A DNA stretch of 64,000 nt from Pseudopyrenochaeta lycopersici (lineage: Eukaryota > Ascomycota > Dothideomycetes > Pleosporales > Pseudopyrenochaetaceae): the NCBI GenBank assembly GCA_003313425.1, contig NHZP01000023.1:62001-126000 (forward strand), given 5' to 3'. Numbering within the stretch: position 1 is the first letter of the stretch; every line of letters begins with the position of its first letter. The position numbers and the translations under genes are program-made. This document shows, piece after piece, positions 1 to 11,000 of the stretch. The notes under the pieces were generated by a model. That model did not search any database. It worked only from the letters and a program-made list of their open reading frames with translations, and was not told the origin of the DNA.

Positions 1-639
1 ATTATTCAAGGGGAATGGCATTTCAAGGCCCAAATCAAGCTTGCAATCGACAAAGCTCAACAGTATTACCAGAAGCTTGGAGACTCGCCTGTCTACCTTG
101 CCGCCGTCGTTCTTGATCCTGCGAAGAACTGGGATTATCTCGAAGCGTTCTGGAACAAGCAGCCGAAGTGGATCAAAGACGGGCAGAGAGCAGTCAAAAG
201 GCTCTGGCTTGACAGCTACAAGCAACAGCCCATTTCAGATGCCCTTTCGCCCCAAAAGAAGAACCCGCGCGATGGTGAGCCCACGGGCATTCAAGCGTAT
301 CGAATGAGAGGTATCAAAGCTGCGCAGACAGCTAACCGTGAGAAGAGAAGGGATGAATATGACCGCTATTGCACTCAAGGGCAGATCGAGTGTGACGAGC
401 CAATCGCCTGGTGGACAACGACTGGCAAAGCCCAGTATCCGCAGCTTGCGCAGATGGCTATCGATATCCTCAGTATTCCGGCAATGAGCGACGAGCCAGA
501 AAGAATATTTAGTAGATTGGGCATGATGATAACTGACCGCCGCAATCATCTACAGTGTAGTACAGCACAGGCAGCACAGTGTCTGTATTCATGGGACAAG
601 GCCGGTATTATCGACATAAGGCAAAAGCCGGTTGAATGA
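1..639 (+). CDS. hAT-family transposase, C-terminal part (5' end outside window)
   Basis: The frame is open from base 1 to a TGA at 637-639, giving about 212 residues with no stop. It starts mid-gene, so the first Met codons inside it are not the true start. The C-terminal part contains PERIFSRLGMMITDRRNHL, the typical hAT dimerisation motif (hATC), preceded by the helical stretch around SPVYLAAVVLDPAKNW that precedes this domain in fungal hAT transposases. In such transposases this region mediates dimerisation and supplies the last part of the catalytic fold; the protein cuts and pastes the element in the nucleus. Unlike most of the window the reading frame is intact. The catalytic core lies outside the window, so it cannot be judged whether the element is active. 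Confidence 0.85.
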   Translation: MIQGEWHFKAQIKLAIDKAQQYYQKLGDSPVYLAAVVLDPAKNWDYLEAFWNKQPKWIKDGQRAVKRLWLDSYKQQPISDALSPQKKNPRDGEPTGIQAYRMRGIKAAQTANREKRRDEYDRYCTQGQIECDEPIAWWTTTGKAQYPQLAQMAIDILSIPAMSDEPERIFSRLGMMITDRRNHLQCSTAQAAQCLYSWDKAGIIDIRQKPVE

Positions 640-924
640 GAAAAGGTGTCATATTTTGTAGCAAGATCTCTCCATCATACTTTAGATTAATCCATTCCAA
701 CCATTTTCTAACGAAATTATCCCCATGGGCGTTGTGGAGATTTCCATAATACACATTGATCACCCGCTCAGACCACTATGGCTGAGGCTGAATGGATTGA
801 ACTGGATTGGATTTGGATTGGACTGGATACCCCTGGATTTTGTGGCGTTGGATTGGATCGACGATCCGTTCCATCCATTGGCCACACTGCCTGTATTACT
901 ACTGCGGTCGCTGCCTGTCAGCAA
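640..924 (+). other. 3' flank of the hAT element with TGGATTGG-rich subterminal sequence
   Basis: Non-coding. Around 788-862 there are clustered TGGATTGG/TGGATT units, as in the subterminal repeats that hAT transposases bind. The element may end near 890 at GGCCACACTG, whose reverse complement CAGTGTGGCC looks like a hAT terminus, but the partner end is outside the window. The short ATG frames here read through low-complexity repeats and are not genes. Confidence 0.4.
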
Positions 925-2172
925 CCTCTAGAGCTTTACAGCTTCCTGCTTCTGCCCGCCGTGCTAGGGGAATAGGCGGGCGATATGCTGCAGTCCCCTG
1001 CCTGCCTCCTCCTCCCCCTCCTCCCCCTCCTCCTTAGAAGTAATCAGCCGCAGGCAGTAGCAGATTAGTCGTGCCTAGAGCCTTACCGCGCGACGTTAGC
1101 TTGCTGTCTTCTATATACGACCTAGCGGGCGTATATTAGACCGCCGTAGACTTACACTGCGTAGCCAGCGTAGCGTCTTAAGGGATAGCGAGCTGAGTCC
1201 CTTAACCGCCTGCTCTACCACCTCCTCAACGCGGCGGACCGCGCCCTGTAGTGCTGGCTTGTTGTCGCCTGGCAGCCGTACAGCGTAGGCGAGCCGCTTC
1301 TAGTCTAGGTAGGCCTTAAGGTGCTGCTCCTATTGCGTCCGCTTAAACTAGCTAGTGCGGTCATAGAGAGAAACCTCCTCAGCGATTTGGCTAATAGCTT
1401 CTTGGTCCTGACGCTTAATAGCTGTCCATTCAGCTACTAAGCTAGTAAGCGTCTCCTAGTAATCTGGCTGCTTTCTCTGCTGTTACTGCGGCTGATCCTG
1501 CGGCTGATCCTGCGTCTGATCCTGCGTCTGATCCTGCGTCTGCTCCTGCTCCTGCTCCTGTGTCTGCTCCTGCTCCTGCGTCTGCTCCTGCTCCTGCGTC
1601 TGCTCCTGCTCCTACGTCTGCTCCTGCTCCTGCGTCTGCTCCTGCTCCTGCGTCTGCTCCTGCTCCTGCGTCTGCTGCTCGGCCTGTACTACAAAGTACC
1701 AGACGTAGCGCCGTTCGCGGAAAAAAGTCTGCACCTTAACTGGCCTCTATAGCTGCGTGGCGTGCTCCTAGTGTGAGGTTGCAGAGGCAGAGGACCAGCG
1801 TGTAAGCTTTATACTGTGCTGCTGGTTTATATGTTTCTGTATACACTTATAGCTTGTGCTTAGAAAGCCGCAGCGCTTGCTAGTAGTAGTGCTACTACTA
1901 CTGCTGCTGCTGCTACTGCTAGCGACGTGATTACAGCAGAGAAATGCGTCCTAAGGGGAACCTAGCTCCGCGATAGGAGGGCTGTTTAGTTAAGGGAGAG
2001 GGACCTCCGCTAGCGGGTTTAAGTTAAGGCCTTAGTAGGCTGTAAGCAGCTCTCTCCGCTGCGTTGCAGGCATACTATGCTGGCGCTCTAGGTGCTGATC
2101 GAGGCTGTAGACAGCGCAGGTATGCTGGCGGCAGACAAGGACGCTGTAGGATGGGAGAAAGGTAAACATCAT
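925..2172 (-). pseudogene. OrsD/RecQ-type helicase, N-terminal fragment (second copy, RIP-damaged)
   Basis: On the minus strand an ATG at 2172 opens a frame starting MMFTFLPSYSVLVCRQHTCA. It matches the start of the larger gene at 7351 (MLTYHPIYYVLIC) and its zinc-finger-like cysteine/histidine segment (here HINQQHSIKLTRWSS). DNA similarity to 6140-7351 continues down to about 925, including a shared stretch at 967-990 (equivalent to 6163-6186). Stops of the TAG/TAA type are frequent. The copy ends where the hAT flank begins, so the helicase part is missing. It lies head to tail downstream of the full-length copy, as in a tandem array. Function, if once intact: same family as the neighbour. 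The left end is approximate. Confidence 0.75.
1498..1682 (+). repeat. 18-bp minisatellite (CTGCTCCTGCTCCTGCGT)
   Basis: About eight imperfect units of CTGCTCCTGCTCCTGCGT. On the minus strand, in the helicase frame, it reads as Gln/Glu/Thr-rich repeats (QEQEQT). The full-length copy has a different Gln-rich repeat at the equivalent place (6660-6820), so this segment varies between copies. Confidence 0.85.
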
Positions 2173-2434
2173 AGATAGTCTTTCTTTTTCTCTCTTTTGT
2201 TCCCTCTCGCTTTTACTCTTATTTATTCTATTATATAGAACGCGTAGTTACGCGTCTAGGAACGCGATTTATGCTCTAACGCGTTACGCGTAGGTACTAG
2301 CTAATCTAGGTTAGAGCACTAGCTAAGAAAGGTTTAGTCGCAGAATAAAGGGGGCGGACGCATTCTTCTAGGTATTCTCCTTCTGTTTCGTAAGATTAGC
2401 GAACGCACGGGGCAAGAGAAAAAAGGGGCAGACC
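2173..2434. other. Spacer between two tandem helicase copies
   Basis: Lies between the TGA of the full-length gene (2435) and the ATG of the fragment (2172), so it would hold the 3' end of one and the promoter of the other. A pyrimidine tract (2178-2222) and several ACGCGT-like motifs near 2240-2290 are visible. No ORF. Confidence 0.6.
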
Positions 2435-3096
2435 TCATAGTTCTGGGGATCCATATGCCTGTAACCCCTCCTGCCCAAGTCGCGGACACTGCCACAGACT
2501 ATGTACTGCCGCCTCGCGCTCTCTCTGCTCAAGCTCCTCCTCAGCCTGCTGCTCGGCCTGCTGCTCGGCCTGCTGCTCAGCCTGCTGCTCGGTCTGCTGC
2601 TTAGTCTGCAGCTTGGTCTGCTGCTCGGCCTGCCGCTTAGCTTGCTGCTCAGCTTGCTGCTTAGTCTGTTGCTCTGCCTCTTCCTCCTCTTGCTGCCCTG
2701 CCTTATACTCCTCCTCCTCTTCCTCCTGCTGTACTGCTACCTTACCCTCCTCCCTCCTGAATACTTTATGTAACATACCCCAGCAGTATGGACACGTCGT
2801 CTGCGATAGCTTATCAAGCTTCGCCCGTACTACCTGCTCCTGCCTCGCCTGTAGCTGCTCCTCGTCCTGCCACTGTTTCTGCCCTCCATACTCCTGCTCC
2901 TCACAGTTATCGCAGAACGCTATCTCTACGCCTTCTGCTGCGCCGTCTGCTGCGCCGTCTACTCCTGTATTTGCTCTTGCCTGTAGCTGTCTGCAAGATA
3001 ATCGCCTACCGTCCATATACTAACTTATTACTACTCTTCGACAACCTACTGTGCTGATAAACGCGTCCATCACCTCGCTATCGTTTATCAGTTGCT

Positions 3097-3228
3097 GCTC
3101 CTCTGCCTCTGCCTCTGCCTCTGCCTCTGCCTCTGCCTCTGCCTCTGCCTCTGCCTCTGACTCTGACTCTGCCTCTGCCTCTGCCTCTGCCTCTGCCTCT
3201 GCCTCTAGCTCTGCCTCTCCCTCAGCTT
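3097..3228 (+). repeat. (CTCTGC)n hexanucleotide repeat in the helicase gene
   Basis: About 20 units of CTCTGC with a few variants, between the helicase C-lobe and the C-terminal Cys-rich part of the minus-strand gene. Confidence 0.9.
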
Positions 3229-5496
3229 TCTGCTACTGCTGTCCTTGCACCACTAGAATCACTGCCTTGCCTGCCCCTCGCGCTCGCCCGCTCTCCTGCA
3301 CGAAATCAACTATCCCCCACGGCCTCTCTATATGCAGCGTAAAGAGTACCTGCGCGATATCTACTCCTACTCCGAGCGCTGACGTGCACGTGATTAGCCC
3401 TCCTGACTGCCTCCACCTCTCTAGCACCTCTGCGCGCCTGGGCATGCCTGCGTGGTACGCTACGCAGCCTAGCCGCCCTGCTAGCTGCTCACACAGCGCC
3501 TTGCTGCGACAGTACACGACCCCTTTCGCTCTTGCTACCTCTCGTCCTACTGCTACCTCTGCTACCTGCGCGCTACTAAGTAACCTTGCCTTATCTATTA
3601 GCCTGCGCGCGAGCTCTACAGCTGTATCTTGTAGCTCTACCTTACGCCTGCAGCGAACTACTGTGTACTGCGTCCTACGTTGCTGCGTTATCTCTGCGCG
3701 GATAATTATTGCTCTGCGCATTAATATTACCTCCTGTAGCTGCCTCTCCTGCGACGGCGGTAACGTAGCTGTAAGTAGTACCTGCTAGCACGGTAGTAGC
3801 TAAAGATCCTTTAGCCTCTGCAGCTTTATCCGCCACGAGTCTGCTGTGATAACAACATGCGACTTATTAACTACTACCCGCTGTAGCACTCCCTACCGTG
3901 TAAGTAAGCTAGCGTATGAGAGAAACTGCCTACTGCTACTCCTTACGTAATTAGCGCTAACTACTATAATAGTAGCTAGCGTCCGGCGGTTCTAATAGTC
4001 GCCCTTAACCCCTGCCTTCCACTTAGCTGCCTTAATACCTGCCTGCCTAAGCCGTACAAGCATATCCTGGATTAGTGCGCGATATAGTACGACAAAGATC
4101 GTAATACTACCTATCTCTGCCTTCTATTCTGCCTGCTGCTGCTTAAGTACTGCTGGAGCAAATGCGAGTAGCGTCTTACCTCCGCCTGTTAGTAGTACTA
4201 CTACCAGCAGACTAAGCCCTCGTATAACAGCCTGTAGTGCGATTTCCTGTGTAGCTGACTTATACTTAACTAGATGATTAGCTGAGAGACAGAGCACCTG
4301 TCGAATAGCGTCCTCGAGCCCCCTCCTCTCCTTGTTGCCCTTACCTTAAGCAGATACTGCTGCTACAGCCGCGGTACCCTCCTCACCTACCCTTACCCTC
4401 TTCTGCCTGCGGCTGTGCTCGCTACTATCCTGCGCCTGCTTAGTAACGCCTCCCCCCTGTTTCCGCTTTAATACCTGCTTCTCCTGCTGCTTCTCTTTCT
4501 CTGCCCCTGCTCCTGCCCCTGCTCCTACTCCTGCCCCTGCCTCTGCGAAGCCAAGAAACGCGTGCCACGTACAGCTCAGCGTGCGGAACACGTCAATCGA
4601 CCGCGCGCTGAGCCCCTGCACCAGATCAGCCTGCACAGCGTACGCTACTATGCCAATCGCTGTCGTCCGCCCGTTCTGTAGCTCAAGCGGATCCTCGCCA
4701 TCGTCCTCGCTGCCTGCCTCTGTCTCCTCTGCTGTCCTACCTTGAGCTAGCTCTGCGCAATAGCTGGCAGCAAACCGCTCGCCTACTACCTCCCTCCCAA
4801 TCCCTACGGCAGTATGGCGGTAGTCCTGCGTCGTCAACCGCGTGCCCAGCCAGGCTGCTGACTCAGCCGCTATCACACGCGTTAATCGATCTGTCTCCCA
4901 CGGGCCCTGCTCATTAGCCCAGAGGTAGTCAGTCGTGTGCGCTAACGCCTGCTTCCCCAGCCCGCTGAGCAGCATCGCCCGCAGTAGCCGTGCGTAGAGC
5001 AGGTACGCCGCAATTAGCTGCCCTACCGCCTCTGGCAGGAAGCGCGCTACTACCTTAGGCTGATCCCACTGCGCCTGCGTCTTGTAGTAGCGCGTTACTA
5101 GCGTTACCTGCCTATTAATTACGTAGAGGTTGCGATCCTGAAGCACCCCGTTCCGCCACCGAACTAAGAGCAGCTCAGACCTACGCGCTGGCTGGCCGCC
5201 TGTTATGTGGACCGCGAGGCACAGTAGGTTAAGAAAGCGATCAATCTGGCGTAGGTGCTGCCGCACCCTGCGTCTGTTCCACTGTACTGGCTGCTGCGCG
5301 TCCTCCTACTGCTCGCTTGCTACCCCCTTCTGCTGCTTATATAAGCGCTGGCCTGCTGGCGTAGTTGATAGCTGCTGCAGCATCTACTGCTCGCCCTCCT
5401 GCAGGCGTGCTGCTGAGAGAAACGAGAGCCCACGCCGTACTACACTTACGTCGTCTTGGATCGCTGCGAGATTAAGAGGTAGTGGGCTGCTAGCCG

Positions 5497-5497
<1 letters not shown>

Positions 5498-5539
<42 letters not shown>
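5498..5539 (+). repeat. (CTG)14 microsatellite encoding polyglutamine on the minus strand
   Basis: Fourteen consecutive CTG triplets that fall in the helicase reading frame as CAG (Gln) codons. They sit in the linker between the N-terminal helical region and the recombinase-like domain. Confidence 0.9.
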
Positions 5540-5542
<3 letters not shown>

Positions 5543-6654
5543 CGCCCTCTCCTCCTACTCCTACTGTACCCAGAGCACCTGCTCCCACAGTACCTACGCA
5601 GCCTCTGCTACAATACCCTGCGCCATCGCGCAGAGCTGCGCCAGCGCAACAGGACGGCCCTTAATAAAGAACGTCTGCCGATTAGCTGACTACCACATAC
5701 TACCTGCAATGCTGCCAGGCGTCCGTTGCGAGATAAACTTAGCGTATGCTAGCAGGCTTAGCATTGTGCTCATTGGGCTGTGCGAGCCGTCTACGAGGTG
5801 CCTAGCTCGCTTCTGCAGTAGTACCAGCGTCTCTGTAGCGCCTTGATTACTGCGCTGCGCGGAGGGCAGGAAGGCCTCAGCTGCTATTACCCTTACGCAG
5901 TACACAAGCAAGCCAAGCAGTGTCGAATACTCTGCTGCCCTACGCAGCCGCAGCGTCTCTAGATTGATACCTAGCACGGCAAGAAAGTGTACAACGCCGC
6001 TCTCAAACGGCTGGTGGATAACCTCCTAGCAGATTAGCTCCTCAAACAGCCGCAGCACGTACTTCTGCTGATCTTGAGCTACCTGGCTGTCGCTGCTATC
6101 CTGGTGGTACGAGAGAAGCTTCCAGAGCCTCCTAGCTGCTAGCCTCTGCCTACTATGCCAGGGGAATAGGCGGGCGATATGCTGCAGTCCGTGCTCTGCC
6201 TCTGCCTCAGCCTCGTCCTGCTGCTGCTGCTGCTCCTCCTCTATAGCGACCAGGCGCAGGCAGTAGCAGAGTAGCTGAGCCCACAGCCTGGCCGCGCGCT
6301 GCTGGCTCTCCTTATTCTGCATCTTGGCCAGCAGCCGTACGTCAGGCTTATGCGCCTTAGCACTACGCAGCCAGCGCAGCGTATCGATCGCAAGCGTGCT
6401 GAGGCCCTGTACTGCCTGCTCTACCAGCTGCTCTACTGCGGCTACCAGCTGCTGCAGCGCAGGCTTGTCGTCGCCTGGCAGCCGGATCGCGTGGGCTAGC
6501 AGCCTCCAGTTAGGATAGGCCTGCAGGTGCTCCTCCCAGCGCGTCCTCTTGATCCAGCCTGTACGGTCCTTGGCGGCTGTCTCCTCTGCGATGCGATCCA
6601 TGGCCTCGCTATCGTCGCGCTTCAGGGCCTGCCAGCTTAACGTGAGATGAGCTA

Positions 6655-6820
6655 GCGCCTCCTGCTGCCGTTGCTGCCCTGCCTGCTGCTGCCCTGCCTG
6701 CTGCTGCCCTGCCTGCTGCTGCCCTGCCTCCTGCTGCTGCCCTGCCTGCTGCTGCCCTGCCTCCTGCTGCTGCCCTGCCTGCTGCTGCTCCTCCTGCTGC
6801 TGCTGCTCCTCCTGCTGCAC
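6655..6820 (+). repeat. Gln-rich coding minisatellite (CTGCTGCTGCCCTGC units)
   Basis: Repeats of CTGCTGCTGCCCTGC and a variant, encoding (A)GQQQ(EAGQQQ) on the minus strand in the helicase N-terminal region. The second copy has an unrelated-length QEQEQT repeat in the same place. Confidence 0.85.
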
Positions 6821-7351
6821 AATAAAATAGCGCACGTAGCGCCGCTCGCGGAAGAAGGTCTGTACCTTGACAGGCCTCCATAGCTGCGTCGCCTGCTTCT
6901 AATGTAAGGTAGACGACTAGCGCGTAAGCTTTACGCCGTGCTGCTGGTTAAGATGGCAGCGTATCGTCTTACGGCATGTACTAATAAAGCTACAACGCTG
7001 TATTGTCGCAGTAGTAGTACTACCCTCCTGGTCCTGGTCCTGGTCCTGCTTCTGCTCCTCCTGCAGCTGTAGCTGCGCCTGCGCCTGCGGAGGTATAGCT
7101 GCGCGGTAGCAGCAGAGAAACGCGTCCTGCGCGGGGCCTAGCTCAGCGATCGGCGCGCTATACGGCGGCGGAAGAGGAACCTGTGTTGGTGAGGTGCTAT
7201 AGGCAAGGCCTTGGTACGCTACTAGGAGCGCGCGTCGTTGCGTAAGAGGGAGCTGCTGGTGGTACCGCTGTAGGTGCTTCTCTAGGCTATAGATAGCCTG
7301 CTGGTAGTCCTAGCATATAAGGACATAATAGATAGGATGATAGGTAAGCAT

Positions 7352-8000
7352 TACTCGTCGTAGGTAAGGAGGGTAGCGAGGTAGAGAGGAAGAAAGAGGG
7401 GTATTGGTATTGTAGAGAGATGGGGCAGAAGTTCGCAGAGGAAAGGGGCAGCCCTAACGCTGCAGCTAATCAGCGATTGCAGAGAGATAAGACATGTCGC
7501 ATCTCGCCACGCGTCCATAAGGCCTGGGATCTATATGCCTGGCCGCGCTATTATTTTAACTTTCACATCCTCTAGTTTTTTTTTCTTACTCTTTCCGCGT
7601 TTCCGCCCTTCATAAATATTCTATTTGCACTACATTAGGTAAAAATTACTATGGTTTAGGCTCAGGGTTTCTATGTATAGTTACTGCGCGTGACCCTAGC
7701 ATGCAAATCTTGGCGTGCGGCTGAACTTCAGCTGAAAACAAATCCAGAGATAGTGCTGCAGCTAGAACTCGAAATGAGCATTCAGCTCAAGAATGCATTC
7801 TACAAAAGCAGGCTGTCATACGTCAGTTTGTATTCGTTCCGTATTTCAAGACTGCCCTAGCCCAATTTTAGATCCACGTCGCCATACTCGTATTTTGATC
7901 AATTCTGGACAAAGGGGTCTCTGGTAGCTGAAGAAGCGTCAGAACGTACAGCTTCGTGGTTTGTCGCGACTTGTTCAAGTTTGAAGATACAGTGCTCAAT
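7352..8000. other. Intergenic region between the helicase array and the HET gene
   Basis: The two genes diverge from here. At 7520-7540 the sequence CTGGGATCTATATGCCTGG resembles the 3' end of the helicase gene at 2441-2462, which suggests a further upstream helicase copy whose remainder was lost. A poly-T tract lies at 7576-7584. In-frame stops (for example 7929) close the HET frame upstream. No other gene seen. Confidence 0.5.
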
Positions 8001-11000
8001 ATGCTACGGATCAATCGCCTTCTACAGCAGCAGACACAGCCAAATCATGAACGAGCGGCGAGCAGCGAGACCATACGCGGGCATCAGCACCGAGTCAGGA
8101 GAGCTGCGAAGCATATACTGGTCAAGACTCTTGAGATTGCCAGGAACTGCACTCGCAGCACTGCACAACAATACCTCGCAATGTACACTAAGGCGTACCA
8201 GCTAGCGGAACAGTATGAGGAGCATAGGGACATCCGACTGTTAGACCAAGCAATCTTGCATGCGGAGAAATTGAAGTCTGCTTTCCAAGAGAAGCCGATT
8301 GATGGCCTCTCCATGACTTTGGAGCACGTTCTTGCGCTCCTAGTTCTGCTATACCAGACGAAATGCGAAAATACGACAAATACTGATCAATTACTCAAGC
8401 TGATTTCAGCTGCGAAGGCCCATCTTCCATTAGTCAAACCCAACGCCCCGTCGGAAACTCTGACCACACTTGGCGACGCTTGCTTTCGATACAGTCTCTT
8501 ACTAGACGATCGGAGTTTCATGGTCGATGCAATCGTGTATTTTCGGCAGTATATTCACGCAGTCGGCGACACCCTAATTGACGAACAGTCTTCGATGAAG
8601 CTTCCGGACAATGAAAGCCGAAGGAAAGATATCCATAGCGAAAGACTTGAAGACGACAATAAGACACAAATAGCAAGCAACTGGCCGACATCGAGGCTGA
8701 CTTACATAATGGCTCACATAACCTTGTGTACCTCTTTACTGGTACTCTATCAGACTGAGAAGAACGTTGAGAACCTACGTGAGGTCATCTCTCAGTGCCT
8801 TCGATCCCTTCTATACCTGCGTGTGCTCAATTTGCCAAGAGAGTTGCTCAATGACATATACGAAGCGTTGAACCTAGCGTACATGGCATGGTACTTCCAA
8901 CGGCTCCTGAACGGATGGAAATTAAGTGAATCCATTGAACTCATCAACGGTTCTCCAGACCAGGCCATCCTTGATCTTGAGGAAGAGTCTAAAGAGGCGA
9001 TACAACCAGGAGATAGTAAGAGTCACACTAACCAAACCACGTCGCTCGATTTTCCCGGATGCATATATGACAAGCATGAACTCGATCTACAGAAGAGACA
9101 AGTGCGTTTGCTTGAGCTTCATGCCGGCAGCTGGGACTCTCTGATTATCTGCTCTCTTCGAGTCGCTGATTTGGATGACGATCTGGCCTACGATGTAAGT
9201 GTACCAGAGTTGACGGACATTAGTTCGAATCTTTGACCACGGCCGTGTAGGCACTGTCTTATGTGTGGGGTGATCCCAATGAAACGGTCCAGATATCAGT
9301 GGATGGTGCTGCTCAGGAAGTAACGATCAACCTCTTCAGCGCTCTCCGACGCTTGCGCCCTCCCACGGCATCACGAACGCTCTGGGTAGACGCCATTTGT
9401 ATCAACCAAGACGATAAGGTTGAGAAAATGCATCAAATTGACCTAATGCGTGACATCTACATGGTATCAAGAGAAACTGTTATGTGGCTCGGCGAGTCGG
9501 AGACAGGCATTGACATCCAGTCATCCGGGAAAGTAAAATGCGAACCTCAGATGCTTTCAGATCTGAAATCAATATGGCCTGAATGGTTGTACCAGACGTT
9601 AGAACCATATCTGGAAGAGACCTCTCAACTCTCAGAGCAATCCTCTTTTCCTCCTCATAACGAATTCCGGTTCCGCGAGATACTCGATCAACTTCCTCAA
9701 GATATGAGACCCCTATTCTACAACGTTGGGCTGAAAGATGTACAGATCGGTAATGACGCGGGAAGCAGCTCGTTCCTTTCGCTAGCACGATTTGCGGAGG
9801 GTTTAAATGCGGCTCAAAACTTTGAAGATCTCGTGGAGCAGAACAAATGGGCTGAAACAGTTACGGGCCCAAAAGTCAGCCGATTCGATTGGAGGAACCC
9901 GGCTGATATCGCATTGTTTTTCTCTTCGCCTCTTCAGCCGCTTGAATGGCACCTTGTAGGCGCCTTCAGCCTCATCTATGCCCTTTCCATGGAGGAGCAC
10001 TTTAGCTACCTACCGTTCTTCCCGCAGAAGAAGGATATCACCCACTTCAAATCACAGGCTTGGATGAAGTCTGCTTCCACACTGGTGCATTCAATACTCA
10101 AGTCTCGGTATTGGAAACGAGCATGGATAGTGCAAGAGGCTGTCCTTGGGTCAAATCATGTTGTCTATTATGGACCGCATATTATGAGTTTCGACATGAT
10201 AGCGAAAGCTACAGTGTCCTTCAACAAACATTTCAGCGCTCAATGCTGTGCATCCACGATTGGATCGGTACACAACACGCAGCCCTGCGAAGATGCTACG
10301 TTCTGGTTAAAACTCAAGACGTCCTTTGCAAACTTGGAGACCATCATTGAATTACGGGGAAAGAACAACTTGTCAAGCAATGATCACGCGATCTCCTGGC
10401 TTAACGTGTTGAGTCCTGGAGCATCGGGAAGTCGACAGGCAACTGACCCTAAAGATCTTGTATACGGCATGCTAGGACTTGTGTCTGATCGTGGACCGGA
10501 CAGGATTATGGCCAACTACGATCGTAGCGTAACAGATGTATTCACCGAAGCTGCGAAGCGAATTGCTCTGCAGGAGAAGACATTGGACTCTGTCCTTTGC
10601 TATGCTGAGCTAGAACGGAACATGGGCTTCAACCTGCCGTCTTGGGTTCCTGACTGGAGTTTCCCTGAGATGCACAGGGCGCAACTAACCTTGGTGCCGT
10701 TCTTCTACAGAGCATCATTGAACAAGGAGGCTAAATTCAATTTCATCCACGATCAATGTCTCTCCGTAACCAGTGTACCTGTAGACATTGTATCTAAGGT
10801 TAACAACGTTATCGAGGATTGCAAGACGAAGAGTCATGATAGTAGGGTTGCTGGGATGCTGTCACGTAGACTCTTTGTCGGGCTTCCGGACGATGTGGAC
10901 GAAGGTTCGCAGCTGGAAACCCAATTCTGGCGGACCTTGTTAGCTGATCGCGTGATGGGGAAATCTCCTTGGGATGTCCGACCAGTAGAACAGGCACACC

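Larger units (their letters stand above)
2435..7351 (-). pseudogene. Telomere-linked-helicase-like gene: OrsD-type finger, tyrosine-recombinase-like domain, RecQ helicase (RIP-inactivated)
   Basis: One minus-strand frame runs without a frameshift from ATG at 7351 to TGA at 2435 (1,639 codons), broken only by stops such as those at 7310, 6917, 6899, 6026, 5690 and 4346. Order: N-terminal Cys/His segment of the OrsD (DUF3505) kind (7350-6840); Gln-rich repeat; helical region; recombinase-like domain (5266-4560) with GGQPARRSELLLVRW, a lysine in YYKTQ, QDYRHT and QNGRTTAIGIVAY; RecQ N-lobe with Walker A TGGGKT (4189-4172), box II now NKSH (3868-3857) and TATLPPS; C-lobe with YHAGMP, TCTSALGVGVDI and QESGRARG (3721-3233); C-terminal CPYC/HSLWQCPR Cys motif and an E/Q-rich tail. 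RecQ enzymes unwind DNA 3'-5' using ATP. The stops and the DE-to-NK change in box II fit RIP. Family assignment is confident; telomere position is inferred. Confidence 0.85.

Noticed and set aside
2501..3788. Leu-, Cys- or Ser/Ala-rich plus-strand ORFs (2501, 2613, 2788, 3051)
   Set aside because: Shadows of the Gln/Glu-rich repeats of the minus-strand helicase gene.
6609..6883. Ala/Gly-rich minus and Leu-rich plus ORFs
   Set aside because: Other-frame readings of the CTGCTGCTGCCCTGC repeat.
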